This document shows positions 36,034 to 45,693 of a DNA stretch of 64,000 bases, in pieces (positions within the stretch are counted from its first letter, which is position 1; every line of letters begins with the position of its first letter). The notes beneath the pieces are model-generated. The model was not told the DNA's origin and did no database searches. It saw only the letters and a program-made list of their open reading frames with translations. The translations under genes were made by a program, and so were the position numbers. Source of the DNA: Defluviicoccus sp. (GTDB lineage Bacteria > Pseudomonadota > Alphaproteobacteria > Rhodospirillales > Defluviicoccaceae); assembly GCA_029624735.1 (NCBI GenBank), contig JARSSM010000001.1, positions 162,106 to 226,105 on the forward strand, read 5' to 3'.

Positions 36034-37530
36034 GTGGCAGACACGATCGTTCCACTCGCAGAGTTGGCAAGGCGTCGGTCGCTTGGCGAGGCTCCCGCGG
36101 CAGGCGGATGCCGGGCTCCCGCTGGTGGTCGTGCCGGCGGCTGCGGCTCGACGGCAGCGCCGGCCGATATGCCTCCGGCAGTGTGGGAGAAGGTCAAGCG
36201 CCACCCCTGCTACAGCGTCGAGGCGCACCACTTCTTCGCCCGCATGCATGTGGCGGTCGCGCCACGCTGCAACATCCAGTGCAACTACTGCAATCGCAAA
36301 TACGACTGCGCAAACGAAAGCCGCCCCGGTGTCGTCAGTGAGCGGATGACGCCTGAACAGGCGGAGCGCAAGGTTCTGGCTGTCGCGGCCCGAATGCCGC
36401 AGCTCTCGGTCGTCGGCATTGCTGGGCCGGGCGATGCGCTGGCAAACGCAGCGGCAACCTTCGAAACGTGCGACCGCATCGCCCAGCAGCTGCCGGACGT
36501 GGCCTTGTGCCTCTCGACCAACGGCCTTGCTTTGAGCGAGCACGTCGAGGCGATCAAGGCGCGCAACATCAGCCACGTCACGATCACGTTGAACGCCATC
36601 GATCCGGAGATTGCGGCCCAGATCTACGCGTGGGTCGTCATCGATCGCAAGCGCTACGACGGTGTTGACGCCGCGCGGTTCCTGATCGAACGCCAGCTTG
36701 ACGGTCTCAAGCGAGCGGTCGCCGCCGGCCTGCTGGTCAAGGTCAACTCGGTGATGATCCCCGGCATCAACGACCAGCACCTGCGCGAGGTCAACGCCGA
36801 GGTGCGGCGTCAGGGCGCCTTCCTGCACAACATCATGCCACTCATCTCCGATCCCGCGCACGGCACCCGCTTCGGCCTCGACGGCCAGCGCGGGCCGAAT
36901 GCGGCCGAACTGAAGGCGTTGCAGGACTCTTTATCCGGCGGTGCCAAGCTGATGAAGCACTGCCGGCAGTGCCGTGCCGATGCCGTCGGCCTGCTTGGCA
37001 GCGACTGCGGCCAGGAATTCAACATGGCCAAGATCGAACCGGCAGCCGTCGCCGATGATCCCGGCACTAGGCAGGCCTATCGTGCCTTCGTTGACGAGGA
37101 GCAGGTGCAGCGAAACGAAGCATCGGCGCAGGCCGCGCGCGCGCTTCGCACCGCAACCGGTGCTGCACCGATGCTGGTTGCCGTCTGCACGAAGGGCGGC
37201 GGCCGCATCAACCAGCACTTCGGCCACGCCCGCGAATTCCAGATTTTCGAGGTCGACCGCAACGGCGTGCGGCTGACCGGGCATCGCCGCGCGCAGCACT
37301 ACTGCCAGGGCGGTGACGGCAATGACGACGTCCTGGAGCGAACGATCGAGGCGCTCGACGGCGTTTCGGCCGTGCTGTGTGCCAGAATCGGGTCCTGCCC
37401 GAAGGACCAGCTGGCCGCCGCCGGCATTCGTGCCGTCGATGACTATGCGTTCGAATACATCGAAACCGCCGTCGCGGCATTGTTCCGGGAAGAGGCGGCG
37501 CGAGATGTCGCGCCGGCACGGACGGCGTGA
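36034..37530 (+). CDS. nifB: FeMo-cofactor maturase NifB (radical SAM, with C-terminal NifX-like domain)
   Basis: A 498-residue enzyme that builds the carbide-containing 8Fe-9S NifB-cofactor. The radical-SAM cluster motif is CNIQCNYC (CxxxCxxC) near residues 82-89, after HPCYS and the RMHVAVAPR segment. FeS-ligating cysteines also occur in the N-terminal and linker regions (for example KHCRQCRADAVG). The last ~120 residues are a dinitrogenase cofactor-binding NifX/NafY-like domain (GGGRINQHFGHAREFQIFEV). Start is GTG at 36034 behind GGGAAGG. First gene of an operon with fdxN and nifT, under a NifA/sigma-54 promoter. Confidence 0.97.
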   Translation: MADTIVPLAELARRRSLGEAPAAGGCRAPAGGRAGGCGSTAAPADMPPAVWEKVKRHPCYSVEAHHFFARMHVAVAPRCNIQCNYCNRKYDCANESRPGVVSERMTPEQAERKVLAVAARMPQLSVVGIAGPGDALANAAATFETCDRIAQQLPDVALCLSTNGLALSEHVEAIKARNISHVTITLNAIDPEIAAQIYAWVVIDRKRYDGVDAARFLIERQLDGLKRAVAAGLLVKVNSVMIPGINDQHLREVNAEVRRQGAFLHNIMPLISDPAHGTRFGLDGQRGPNAAELKALQDSLSGGAKLMKHCRQCRADAVGLLGSDCGQEFNMAKIEPAAVADDPGTRQAYRAFVDEEQVQRNEASAQAARALRTATGAAPMLVAVCTKGGGRINQHFGHAREFQIFEVDRNGVRLTGHRRAQHYCQGGDGNDDVLERTIEALDGVSAVLCARIGSCPKDQLAAAGIRAVDDYAFEYIETAVAALFREEAARDVAPARTA

Positions 37531-37599
37531 CGGCGGATGCCAGCAGCGGTCGCGCCACGCCCGACCGATGACACCACACTGCAAGGAGGACACAGAGCA

Positions 37600-37791
37600 A
37601 TGGCCTACCGAATTGATCCCGATGAATGCGCCGGCTGCGGCGCCTGTGAGAGCGAGTGCCCCAACAAGGCGATCCGGATGAAGGGCGACGTTTACGCCAT
37701 CGATCCCGCCAAGTGCACGGAATGCAAGGGATTCTTCAAGACTCCGCAGTGCGTCCAGGCCTGCATTTCGGACGCCATCAGTCTCGCCTGA
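37600..37791 (+). CDS. fdxN: NifB-associated 2[4Fe-4S] ferredoxin FdxN
   Basis: A 63-residue bacterial-type ferredoxin. The first cluster motif is [11 protein letters not shown] (C-x2-C-x2-C-x3-C like). The second, [17 protein letters not shown], has the characteristic loop insertion of the nifB-linked FdxN group. AAGGAGG precedes the ATG. It likely supplies electrons to NifB or nitrogenase. It lies 69 nt after nifB, and a perfect 12-bp hairpin follows its stop. Confidence 0.95.
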   Translation: MAYRIDPDECAGCGACESECPNKAIRMKGDVYAIDPAKCTECKGFFKTPQCVQACISDAISLA

Positions 37792-37803
37792 CACCCAAGA
37801 GCA

Positions 37804-37833
37804 CCGGCGTCCGCGCCCGCCCGCGGACGCCGG
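37804..37833 (+). promoter_or_regulatory. 12-bp perfect hairpin between fdxN and nifT
   Basis: CCGGCGTCCGCG (37804-37815) and its exact complement (37822-37833) enclose a 6-nt loop. No T-run follows; instead the nifT ribosome site and ATG at 37850 come directly after. Probably an mRNA-stabilising or attenuating element that separates fdxN from nifT expression. Confidence 0.65.
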
Positions 37834-37849
37834 CCACCCGGAGCGGCGC

Positions 37850-38062
37850 ATGAAGGTTACGATCAGCAAAGACGGCGCGGGCTTCCGCGTCTACGTTCCG
37901 AAGAAGGACCTCGAAGAGCGCGTTACCGGCACCGAGCATGCTGAACTGTGGGGCGGTTGGATCGAGCTCGCCAATGGCTGGCGCCTTGATCTGCCGCCTA
38001 TGGCTGCTGCCGTCCGGCTGCCGATTACCATCGAGGCACGCAAACACCCCGACGCGGATTAG
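37850..38062 (+). CDS. nifT: NifT/FixU family nitrogen-fixation protein
   Basis: A 70-residue protein matching NifT: it opens MKVTISKDGAGFRVYVPKKDLEE and continues ELWGGWIELANGWRLDLPP, both family hallmarks. Its role is unknown; knockouts in other diazotrophs have little effect. It typically lies near nifB or nifZ, as here. Its stop overlaps the stop of convergent draG by 4 nt. Confidence 0.92.
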   Translation: MKVTISKDGAGFRVYVPKKDLEERVTGTEHAELWGGWIELANGWRLDLPPMAAAVRLPITIEARKHPDAD

Positions 38063-38961
38063 GGCGCGGTCCCAGTCCGCAGGCGCTCCGCCAGGCGCAA
38101 CAAGCTCGCGACCTGGCCGTGAATCTCTTTGACCACCCCCTTGTCCAGCCGGTCCAGCCAGGCCTTCGGGATTTCTGCGGCGCCATAGGTGGCGCCGGCC
38201 AGCATCCCGGCAAGTGCGCCGGCGGTATCGGCATCTCCGCCGTTGTTGACCGTCGTAATGATGCAACTGCGAATGCTGTCGCTGCGGAAGTAAAAGTGCA
38301 GCACGGTCTGCAATGTGTCGACGATGAACGCTGAGCAGACGCCGTTGTAGCGATCGAAGCGGAACTGGGGATGCTGGGCGATAAGCGCCTTCGCTTCGGC
38401 GCGGCACTCCGGGATGCCGCCCCCCATCACCAGCCGCCGCACCATCCGGCCCAGCGCCAGCGTTGCCGCATCCGACAATGGGTGATTGTGGGTGACATGG
38501 CACTGTTCGCGTGTCCACCGCTCAAACAGAGCCGGCGCATGGATGGTCGCGAGCGCCACCGGCAAATTGCGCATGCAGGCGCCGTTGCCGGCATCGCCCT
38601 CGTTCAGGGGACCGGCGACGGATCCATCCGCCATATAGCGGCGGATCCCGCGCCGACAGGTGTTGCCAACGTCGATCGGCACCTTGCGCATCCAGGCGAC
38701 GAATTCGTCGCACACAGCCCGCACGTCCCAGCCGTCCGCTGCGATCATCGCCCGGCCGACGGCGAGTGTCATTTCCGTATCATCGGTAATCTGTCCCGGT
38801 TTCAGGTTGAGCCAACCGCCGCCGATCATGCGGACGTGTACGCCGTAGTGGCTGGCGATTTCGCCCTTGGTCATGAATTCGACCGTGGCGCCAAGCGCGT
38901 CGCCGACGGCGAAGCCAAGGTAAGCGCCAAGCGCGCGGTCCATCAGCATGGCATCAGGCAT
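38059..38961 (-). CDS. draG: ADP-ribosyl-[dinitrogen reductase] hydrolase DraG
   Basis: A 300-residue binuclear Mn enzyme that removes ADP-ribose from the nitrogenase Fe protein and restores activity. Metal ligands are in GQITDDTEMTLAVGRAM near residue 57 and in NNGGDADTAGALAGMLAGA near 240. The start region DRALGAYLGFAVGDALGATVEF is typical. It is the second gene of draT-draG on the minus strand, 51 nt after draT, and its end overlaps nifT. Confidence 0.95.
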   Translation of the reverse strand: MPDAMLMDRALGAYLGFAVGDALGATVEFMTKGEIASHYGVHVRMIGGGWLNLKPGQITDDTEMTLAVGRAMIAADGWDVRAVCDEFVAWMRKVPIDVGNTCRRGIRRYMADGSVAGPLNEGDAGNGACMRNLPVALATIHAPALFERWTREQCHVTHNHPLSDAATLALGRMVRRLVMGGGIPECRAEAKALIAQHPQFRFDRYNGVCSAFIVDTLQTVLHFYFRSDSIRSCIITTVNNGGDADTAGALAGMLAGATYGAAEIPKAWLDRLDKGVVKEIHGQVASLLRLAERLRTGTAP

Positions 38962-39012
38962 CGAAACTCTTATTCTCCTTGTTCCCGCGCGCGGTGGCGC
39001 CCGTCGTAGGCT

Positions 39013-39831
39013 TCAGTCGTAACGGGCACGGACCCGGTAGTCGCCGCCGATGGCCAGCACCTCACCCTCGCCCTTCAGCGCATGGCGCGGCAGCAGTTCA
39101 TTGAAAAAGAGCACTTTCGAGAGCGGCACGGCGGCTTCCAGGATCGTATCGCCGAACCAGGTCGCCATGTCGCGATGGGCGGTAAAGGAAATGAGGTTGT
39201 TGAGCCGCACCACCATCCGCCGCCGGTCCAGGCGTTCGACAACCTGATGCTCTGAGAAATCCACCACGCCGCGAAAAAGAAGCCAGTGCCGGCAGTCCGG
39301 CGAAATGCGGCCAAGCGTCCACTGGCAAAACTCATAAAGCAGGTCGATCTGACTGTAGATCGCGTTGTTGTGAAAGCGGCTGCCCATTTTCGCCTCGACG
39401 TAACCAACCCAGGCCGCATCGCCGAAGGTGTCGATCCTCCCCTTGTGGAACGTCGGAAACAGGCCGAACCGGCTCTCGACCCAGCCCTTCAGAACTGCTC
39501 CTTCCGGAGAGTTGCTGTCATAGGCCCAGCCACGCAGGAGCCGGCTGTAGCTGGATCGGTATCGGCGCCGATGGACGCTGTCCGGCTCCGCTTGGCGCGG
39601 CGGATCCAGGCCGAACATGATCTGCATGTAGTGCTCGAAGATGGCGGCTGCGGCGGCACGATCGGCCGCCTGTTCGAGCAACTGAAAGAGATGCGGATTT
39701 GTTTCGCGCGCGCCCGCGATGTGCAGCGGCAACGCCGCATCGTTGAAGGCGGCGCTCGCCAGGAGATCGGTCGGCACCCCCACAAGATTGGTGGAGTGGC
39801 CGCGCCGCCATGCGCCGTCCTTCGTTCCCAA
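39013..39831 (-). CDS. draT: NAD+-dinitrogen-reductase ADP-D-ribosyltransferase DraT
   Basis: A 272-residue enzyme that ADP-ribosylates a single arginine of NifH when ammonium or darkness/energy limitation shuts nitrogen fixation down. Recognisable segments are STNLVGVPTDLLASAAFND near the N-terminus, RSSYSRLLRGWAYDSNSPEGAVLKGWVESRFGL in two parts mid-protein, and LLFRGVVDFSEHQ. The target arginine is present in this window's NifH (R102). Divergent from nifH, the arrangement known from Rhodospirillum and Azospirillum. Confidence 0.94.
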   Translation of the reverse strand: MGTKDGAWRRGHSTNLVGVPTDLLASAAFNDAALPLHIAGARETNPHLFQLLEQAADRAAAAAIFEHYMQIMFGLDPPRQAEPDSVHRRRYRSSYSRLLRGWAYDSNSPEGAVLKGWVESRFGLFPTFHKGRIDTFGDAAWVGYVEAKMGSRFHNNAIYSQIDLLYEFCQWTLGRISPDCRHWLLFRGVVDFSEHQVVERLDRRRMVVRLNNLISFTAHRDMATWFGDTILEAAVPLSKVLFFNELLPRHALKGEGEVLAIGGDYRVRARYD

Positions 39832-39863
39832 GCACTACCTCCCAACCGTCACCGCATTCGCGT

Positions 39864-39879
39864 TGCAATTCACGTTCCA
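39864..39879 (-). promoter_or_regulatory. Probable sigma-54 promoter of draT-draG
   Basis: Read on the minus strand, TGGAACGTGAATTGCA fits TGGCACG-N4-TTGCW with one mismatch in the first half-site and exact GG-to-GC spacing. It lies 33-48 nt upstream of the draT ATG. This would tie the regulators to NifA as well; weaker than the nifH promoter. Confidence 0.55.
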
Positions 39880-39972
39880 TTCATTGACCGCAACCGCACA
39901 AAAGTCTCCTCCGGGCTGCCGGCCGCTGCCAGCCGGTGTGGCTTCGGACATTTGTCGGCGGATTGTCGGGTT

Positions 39973-39988
39973 TGTGACAGCGCTCACA
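39973..39988 (+). promoter_or_regulatory. NifA upstream activator sequence for nifH (possibly shared with draT)
   Basis: A perfect TGT-N10-ACA motif (TGTGACAGCGCTCACA), 98 nt before the nifH -24 element and about 109 nt from the putative draT promoter. It is thus roughly central between the two divergent promoters. Confidence 0.85.
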
Positions 39989-40030
39989 GACGGCCAAGCG
40001 CAGCCGCGCACGGATATTAATCAATTGTGA

Positions 40031-41035
<1,005 letters not shown>

Positions 41036-41072
41036 CGTTTAACAATTTCGCCGTGCAGCAAAGGAGAGACTG

Positions 41073-42554
41073 ATGACAGCGATCAAGACGATCGACTACC
41101 GCAACGATCGGGAATTCCACGAGAAGCTCATCGAGGAAGTCCTGGAGAGCTACCCGGAAAAGACGGCGAAGAAGCGCGCCAAGCACTTGTCGGTCACGCA
41201 AGACGGTGCTTCCGACTGCGGCGTCAAGTCGAACATCAAATCGATCCCCGGCGTCATGTCGATCCGCGGCTGTGCCTATGCCGGCTCGAAGGGCGTGGTG
41301 TGGGGGCCGGTCAAGGACATGGTTCACATCTCCCATGGTCCGGTCGGTTGTGGTCAGTACTCCTGGTCGCAGCGGCGCAATTACTACGTTGGGACGACGG
41401 GCGTCGACAGCTTCGGGACCATGCAGTTCACGTCCGACTTCCAGGAGCGTGACATCGTCTTCGGCGGCGACAAGAAGCTGAAGAAGATGATTGACGAGAT
41501 CGAGGAGCTGTTCCCGCTCAACAAGGGCATTTCGGTCATGTCCGAGTGCCCGGTCGGCCTCATCGGTGATGATATCGAGGCGGTGGCGAAGGAGCGGGGT
41601 GCCGCGATTGGCAAGCCGGTGGTGCCGGTCCGCTGCGAGGGCTTCCGCGGCGTCTCCCAGTCGTTGGGCCATCACATCGCCAACGACGCCGTTCGCGACT
41701 TTATCTTTGACAAGCGCGAGCCGGAGGCCTTCGAGAGCACGCCCTACGATGTCGTCATCATCGGTGACTACAACATCGGCGGCGACGGCTGGTCTTCGCG
41801 CCGGCTCCTGGAGGAGATGGGCTTGCGCGTCATCGCCCAGTGGACCGGCGACTCGACCTTGAGCGAGCTGGAGCGGGCACCCAAGGCCAAGCTCAACCTG
41901 ATCCACTGCTACCGCTCGATGAACTACATCTCCCGCCACATGGAAGAGAAGTACGGGGTTCCTTGGCTCGAATTCAACTTCTTCGGGCCATCGCGGATCG
42001 CGATGTCGCTCAGAATGATTGCCGAGCACTTCGACGACAAGATCAAGGAAGGCGCGGAGCGCGTGATCGAGAAGTACAAGGCGATGAGCGATCAGGTCAT
42101 TGAAACCTTCCGGCCGCGCCTCGCCGGCAAGAAGGTCATGCTTTACGTCGGCGGCCTGCGCCCGCGCCACATGATCAACGCCTACGAAGACTTAGGCATG
42201 GAAATCGTCGGAGCGGGCTACGAATTCGCCCACCGCGACGACTATCAGCGGACGATGGATTACGTGAAGGACGGCACGCTCATCTACGACGACATCACCG
42301 CCTACGAGATGGAGCACTTCATCCAGCGCATCCGTCCGGACCTCGTCGGCTCGGGCATCAAGGAGAAGTACTCGACGCAAAAGATGGGGGTGCCGTTCCG
42401 GCAGCTCCACTCCTGGGACTACTCGGGTCCCTACCACGGTTACGACGGCTTTGCCGTTTTCGCCCGCGACATGGACATGGCGATCAACAATCCCGCCTGG
42501 AGCCTGTTCAAGGCACCGTGGAAGGCCGCCGAGCCCGCCCCGGCGAGCGCGTAA
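41073..42554 (+). CDS. nifD: Nitrogenase MoFe protein alpha chain
   Basis: A 493-residue subunit holding FeMo-cofactor and half of the P-cluster. P-cluster cysteines are in [18 protein letters not shown] and [11 protein letters not shown]. The cofactor Cys is in [11 protein letters not shown] and the cofactor His in [16 protein letters not shown]. The substrate-channel residues [13 protein letters not shown] are conserved. A Mo-type (not Vnf/Anf) NifD by length and by these motifs. It is separated from nifK by 131 nt containing a strong hairpin. Confidence 0.99.
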   Translation: MTAIKTIDYRNDREFHEKLIEEVLESYPEKTAKKRAKHLSVTQDGASDCGVKSNIKSIPGVMSIRGCAYAGSKGVVWGPVKDMVHISHGPVGCGQYSWSQRRNYYVGTTGVDSFGTMQFTSDFQERDIVFGGDKKLKKMIDEIEELFPLNKGISVMSECPVGLIGDDIEAVAKERGAAIGKPVVPVRCEGFRGVSQSLGHHIANDAVRDFIFDKREPEAFESTPYDVVIIGDYNIGGDGWSSRRLLEEMGLRVIAQWTGDSTLSELERAPKAKLNLIHCYRSMNYISRHMEEKYGVPWLEFNFFGPSRIAMSLRMIAEHFDDKIKEGAERVIEKYKAMSDQVIETFRPRLAGKKVMLYVGGLRPRHMINAYEDLGMEIVGAGYEFAHRDDYQRTMDYVKDGTLIYDDITAYEMEHFIQRIRPDLVGSGIKEKYSTQKMGVPFRQLHSWDYSGPYHGYDGFAVFARDMDMAINNPAWSLFKAPWKAAEPAPASA

Positions 42555-42606
42555 CGACAAAACGGGCTCTCTTTGACGCTTGGCCTCGCCGTTCGCGCGC
42601 AAGCCT

Positions 42607-42631
42607 CGCTCCCCCTGCCTAAGGGGGAGCG
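42607..42631 (+). promoter_or_regulatory. Strong hairpin in the nifD-nifK gap
   Basis: CGCTCCCCCT (42607-42616) and its perfect complement (42622-42631) flank a 5-nt loop. The stem is followed by GC-rich sequence, not a T-run, so it should not terminate fully. It sits in an unusually long 131-nt nifD-nifK spacer and may protect the upstream nifHD message or be an inserted extragenic palindrome. Confidence 0.65.
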
Positions 42632-42685
42632 GCAGCGGGGAGCGGAAGGCGGGAAGCGGGAGGAGGCCACACGGAGACAGAACTG

Positions 42686-44224
42686 ATGCCCCAGTCTGCT
42701 GATCAGATCAAAGACCACGTATCCCTATTCAAGGAACCCGAATACCAGGAGATGTTCGCGCGCAAGCGGGAACAGTTCGAGTGCCCGCATCCACCCGAGC
42801 GCGTTGCCGAGGTGGAAGAGTGGATGAAGAGCTGGGACTACCGCGAAAAGAACCTCTCCCGCGAAGCGCTGACCGTCAATCCTGCGAAGGCGTGCCAGCC
42901 CTTGGGCGCCGTGTTCTGCGCTGCCGGCTTCGAAGGCATGCTGTCGTTCATTCACGGCTCCCAGGGCTGTACCGCTTACTTTCGCTCGCACCTTTCGCGG
43001 CACTTCAAGGAGCCGTCGTCGGCCGTCTCCTCCAACATGACCGAGGACGCAGCCGTGTTCGGCGGCCTCAACAACATGCTCGATGGCCTGCAGAACGCGC
43101 ACAAGCTGTACAAGCCGAAGGCGATTGCCGTCGGCACGACGTGCATGGCTGAGGTCATTGGCGATGACTTGCAGGCCTTCATCGCCAAGGCCAAGCAGCA
43201 GGGCAGCGTCCCCGAAGACTTTGACGTGCCGTATGCGCATACGCCGTCGTTCATCGGCAGCCATGTGACCGGCTACGACAACATGCTTGAGGGCATCCTC
43301 AAGCACTACTGGGAAGGTGCGGCGCGCGAGCCAGGCGAAACGCTCAACATCGTTCCCGGCTTTGACGGCTTCTGCGTCGGCAACATTCGCGAACTGAAGC
43401 GGATGCTGGGGCTGATGGGCGTCGAGGCGACGATCATGTGCGATCCGTCCGACGTCTACGACATGCCGTCCGACGGCACCTTCACGATGTACTCCGGCGG
43501 CACGCCGATTGAAGCCGTCAAAGGCGGCATCAACGCCAAGGCGACGATCTCTTTGCAGGAGTACTGCTCGAAGAAGAGCCTGACCTTGGCGGAGAGTTCC
43601 GGGCAGGAGGTGGCCGCCTTCAATTACCCGCTCGGCGTAGCCGCGACCGACGAATTCCTGATGAAGGTCTCGGCCTTGACCGGCAAGCCGGTCCCGGCCC
43701 AACTCGAACTCGAACGCGGCCGCCTGATCGACGCCATGACCGACTCCATGGCTTACGTGCATGGCAAGACCTTCACCGTCTTCGGCGATCCGGACTTCTG
43801 CATCGGCGTCACCCGCTTCCTCTTGGAACTGGGCGCCGAGCCCGTGCACATCTTGTCGAGCAACGGTTCGAAGGCGTGGGCGAAGAAGATGAAGGCGATC
43901 GTTGCCGCCTCGCCTTACGGCAAGCGCGCCCAGGTCTGGCCCGGCAACGACCTCTGGCACCTGCGGTCGTTCCTGCACACCGAGCCCACGGATCTGATGA
44001 TCGGCAGTTCGTACGGAAAGTATCTCGAACGCGACTGCGGCGTGCCACTCATTCGCCTCTCGTTCCCGATCTTCGATCGCCACCACCACCACCGGTTCCC
44101 GATCTTTGGCTACCAGGGTGGCCTGCAGATGCTGGTGCGGATCCTGGACAAGGTGTTCGACGGCTTGGACGCGCAGACGAACATCGCCGGCGAGAACGAC
44201 ATGAGCTTCGATCTGACGCGATAA
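42686..44224 (+). CDS. nifK: Nitrogenase MoFe protein beta chain
   Basis: A 512-residue partner of NifD that holds the other P-cluster half. Cysteines are in [25 protein letters not shown] and [13 protein letters not shown], and the P-cluster Ser region [13 protein letters not shown] follows later. Typical NifK C-terminus with [20 protein letters not shown]. Fourth-longest gene of the operon; nifE follows after 62 nt. Confidence 0.98.
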   Translation: MPQSADQIKDHVSLFKEPEYQEMFARKREQFECPHPPERVAEVEEWMKSWDYREKNLSREALTVNPAKACQPLGAVFCAAGFEGMLSFIHGSQGCTAYFRSHLSRHFKEPSSAVSSNMTEDAAVFGGLNNMLDGLQNAHKLYKPKAIAVGTTCMAEVIGDDLQAFIAKAKQQGSVPEDFDVPYAHTPSFIGSHVTGYDNMLEGILKHYWEGAAREPGETLNIVPGFDGFCVGNIRELKRMLGLMGVEATIMCDPSDVYDMPSDGTFTMYSGGTPIEAVKGGINAKATISLQEYCSKKSLTLAESSGQEVAAFNYPLGVAATDEFLMKVSALTGKPVPAQLELERGRLIDAMTDSMAYVHGKTFTVFGDPDFCIGVTRFLLELGAEPVHILSSNGSKAWAKKMKAIVAASPYGKRAQVWPGNDLWHLRSFLHTEPTDLMIGSSYGKYLERDCGVPLIRLSFPIFDRHHHHRFPIFGYQGGLQMLVRILDKVFDGLDAQTNIAGENDMSFDLTR

Positions 44225-44286
44225 GGAGATGCCTGGGAGGCGGCGTCGGCCGGCGCCCCGGGCGGTAAAGTTAGGAGTGCAGGCGC

Positions 44287-45693
44287 ATGCCAACACCTTC
44301 CGCAGCCAACTTGTTCAACGAGCCCGGATGCGCGGTCAACCAGGCGAAAGGGGACAAGCAGCGCAAGGTGGGATGCAGCGCCCGCACGCTTACGCCCGGG
44401 GCGGCGGCCGGCGGTTGTGCCTTCGACGGGGCGAAGATCGCCCTGCAGCCGATCGCCGACGCCGCCCATCTCGTCCACGGCCCGATTGCGTGCGAGGGCA
44501 ACAGCTGGGACAGCCGGCATGCGCTGTCCTCAGGCCCGCAGCTGTTCCGCACCGGCCTCACCACCGATCTTTCCGAGCTTGATATCATTCACGGCGGCGA
44601 GAAGAAGCTCTACCGCGCGATCAAACAGATCGTCGAGCGCTTCCGGCCGCCGGCGGTTTTCGTCTACGTCACCTGCGTGCCGGCGCTGATTGGCGACGAT
44701 GTCGAGGCGGTCTGCACCGCCGCAGCAGAGCGCTTCGCCACCCCGGTGATCCCGGTCGTGGCACCGGGCTTTGTCGGCTCCAAGAGCCTCGGCAACAAGC
44801 TCGCAGGCAGGGTCTTGCTGGAGCGTGTGATTGGCACCCGCGAGCCCGATGTGCTTACGCCCTGCGACATCAATCTGATCGGCGAGTACAACGTCGCCGG
44901 CGAGTTGTGGCAGGTGAAACCTCTTCTCGACCGGCTTGGCATCCGCATCCTCGCCTCGATCACCGGCGACGGCCGCTACCACGATGTCGCTTGCGCCCAT
45001 CGGGCACGCGTCAGCATGGTGGTGTGCAGCCAGGCGATGGTGGCGCTCGCCCGCGGGATCGAGGACCGCTACGGCATCCCCTTCTTCGAGGGGTCGTTCT
45101 ACGGTATCGGCAATACCAGTGCCGCCCTGCGCCAGCTTGCGCGGTTCCTGACGGCCGCGGGCGCGCCTGCCGACCTTGCCGAGCGGACGGAAGCCCTGAT
45201 TACCGCCGAGGAAGCGCGCGCCACCCGGGCGCTGGCACCCTACCAGCGTGCGCTCAAGGACAAGCGCGTCCTGCTCTACACCGGCGGCGTCAAGTCGTGG
45301 TCGGTCGTCTCCGCCCTGCACGAGCTGGGCATGACCGTCGTCGGGACTTCTGTACGCAAGTCGACCGACGACGATCAGGCGCGGATCCGCGAGCTGATCG
45401 GCGAAGAGGCGATGCTGTTCGGCCAGGTGCCGGCGAAGGAGATGGACCGCCGCCTGCGCGCGGGCGAGGCCGACATTCTGATGTCGGGCGGCCGCACCCA
45501 GTTCGTCGCCCTCAAGGCCCGGGTTCCCTGGCTCGACATTAACCAGGAACGCGAGGATGCCTACGCCGGCTACGGCGGCATCGTGAACCTGGCGCACCGG
45601 CTGCACGGCGCCCTGACCAACCCGGTCTGGGCGGAGGTTCGCCGCCCGGCCCCTTGGGCCGCTGCGGACGCACCAGCGGAGGCCGCACCATGA
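44287..45693 (+). CDS. nifE: FeMo-cofactor scaffold protein NifE
   Basis: A 468-residue NifD-like scaffold protein which with NifN matures NifB-co into FeMo-co. Cluster/cofactor cysteines occur in GGCAFDGAKIAL, HGPIACEGNSWDSR and YVTCVPALIGDD. Other marks are IHGGEKKLYRAI and the C-terminal SGGRTQFVALKARVPWLDINQERED. The NifE-type N-terminal Cys pair (PGCAVNQ... VGCSART) is present. The end overlaps nifN by 4 nt. Confidence 0.97.
   Translation: MPTPSAANLFNEPGCAVNQAKGDKQRKVGCSARTLTPGAAAGGCAFDGAKIALQPIADAAHLVHGPIACEGNSWDSRHALSSGPQLFRTGLTTDLSELDIIHGGEKKLYRAIKQIVERFRPPAVFVYVTCVPALIGDDVEAVCTAAAERFATPVIPVVAPGFVGSKSLGNKLAGRVLLERVIGTREPDVLTPCDINLIGEYNVAGELWQVKPLLDRLGIRILASITGDGRYHDVACAHRARVSMVVCSQAMVALARGIEDRYGIPFFEGSFYGIGNTSAALRQLARFLTAAGAPADLAERTEALITAEEARATRALAPYQRALKDKRVLLYTGGVKSWSVVSALHELGMTVVGTSVRKSTDDDQARIRELIGEEAMLFGQVPAKEMDRRLRAGEADILMSGGRTQFVALKARVPWLDINQEREDAYAGYGGIVNLAHRLHGALTNPVWAEVRRPAPWAAADAPAEAAP

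Noticed and set aside
42725..44296. A 523-codon minus-strand frame opposite nifK
   Set aside because: nifK is certain on the other strand; the antisense translation is low in recognisable motifs.
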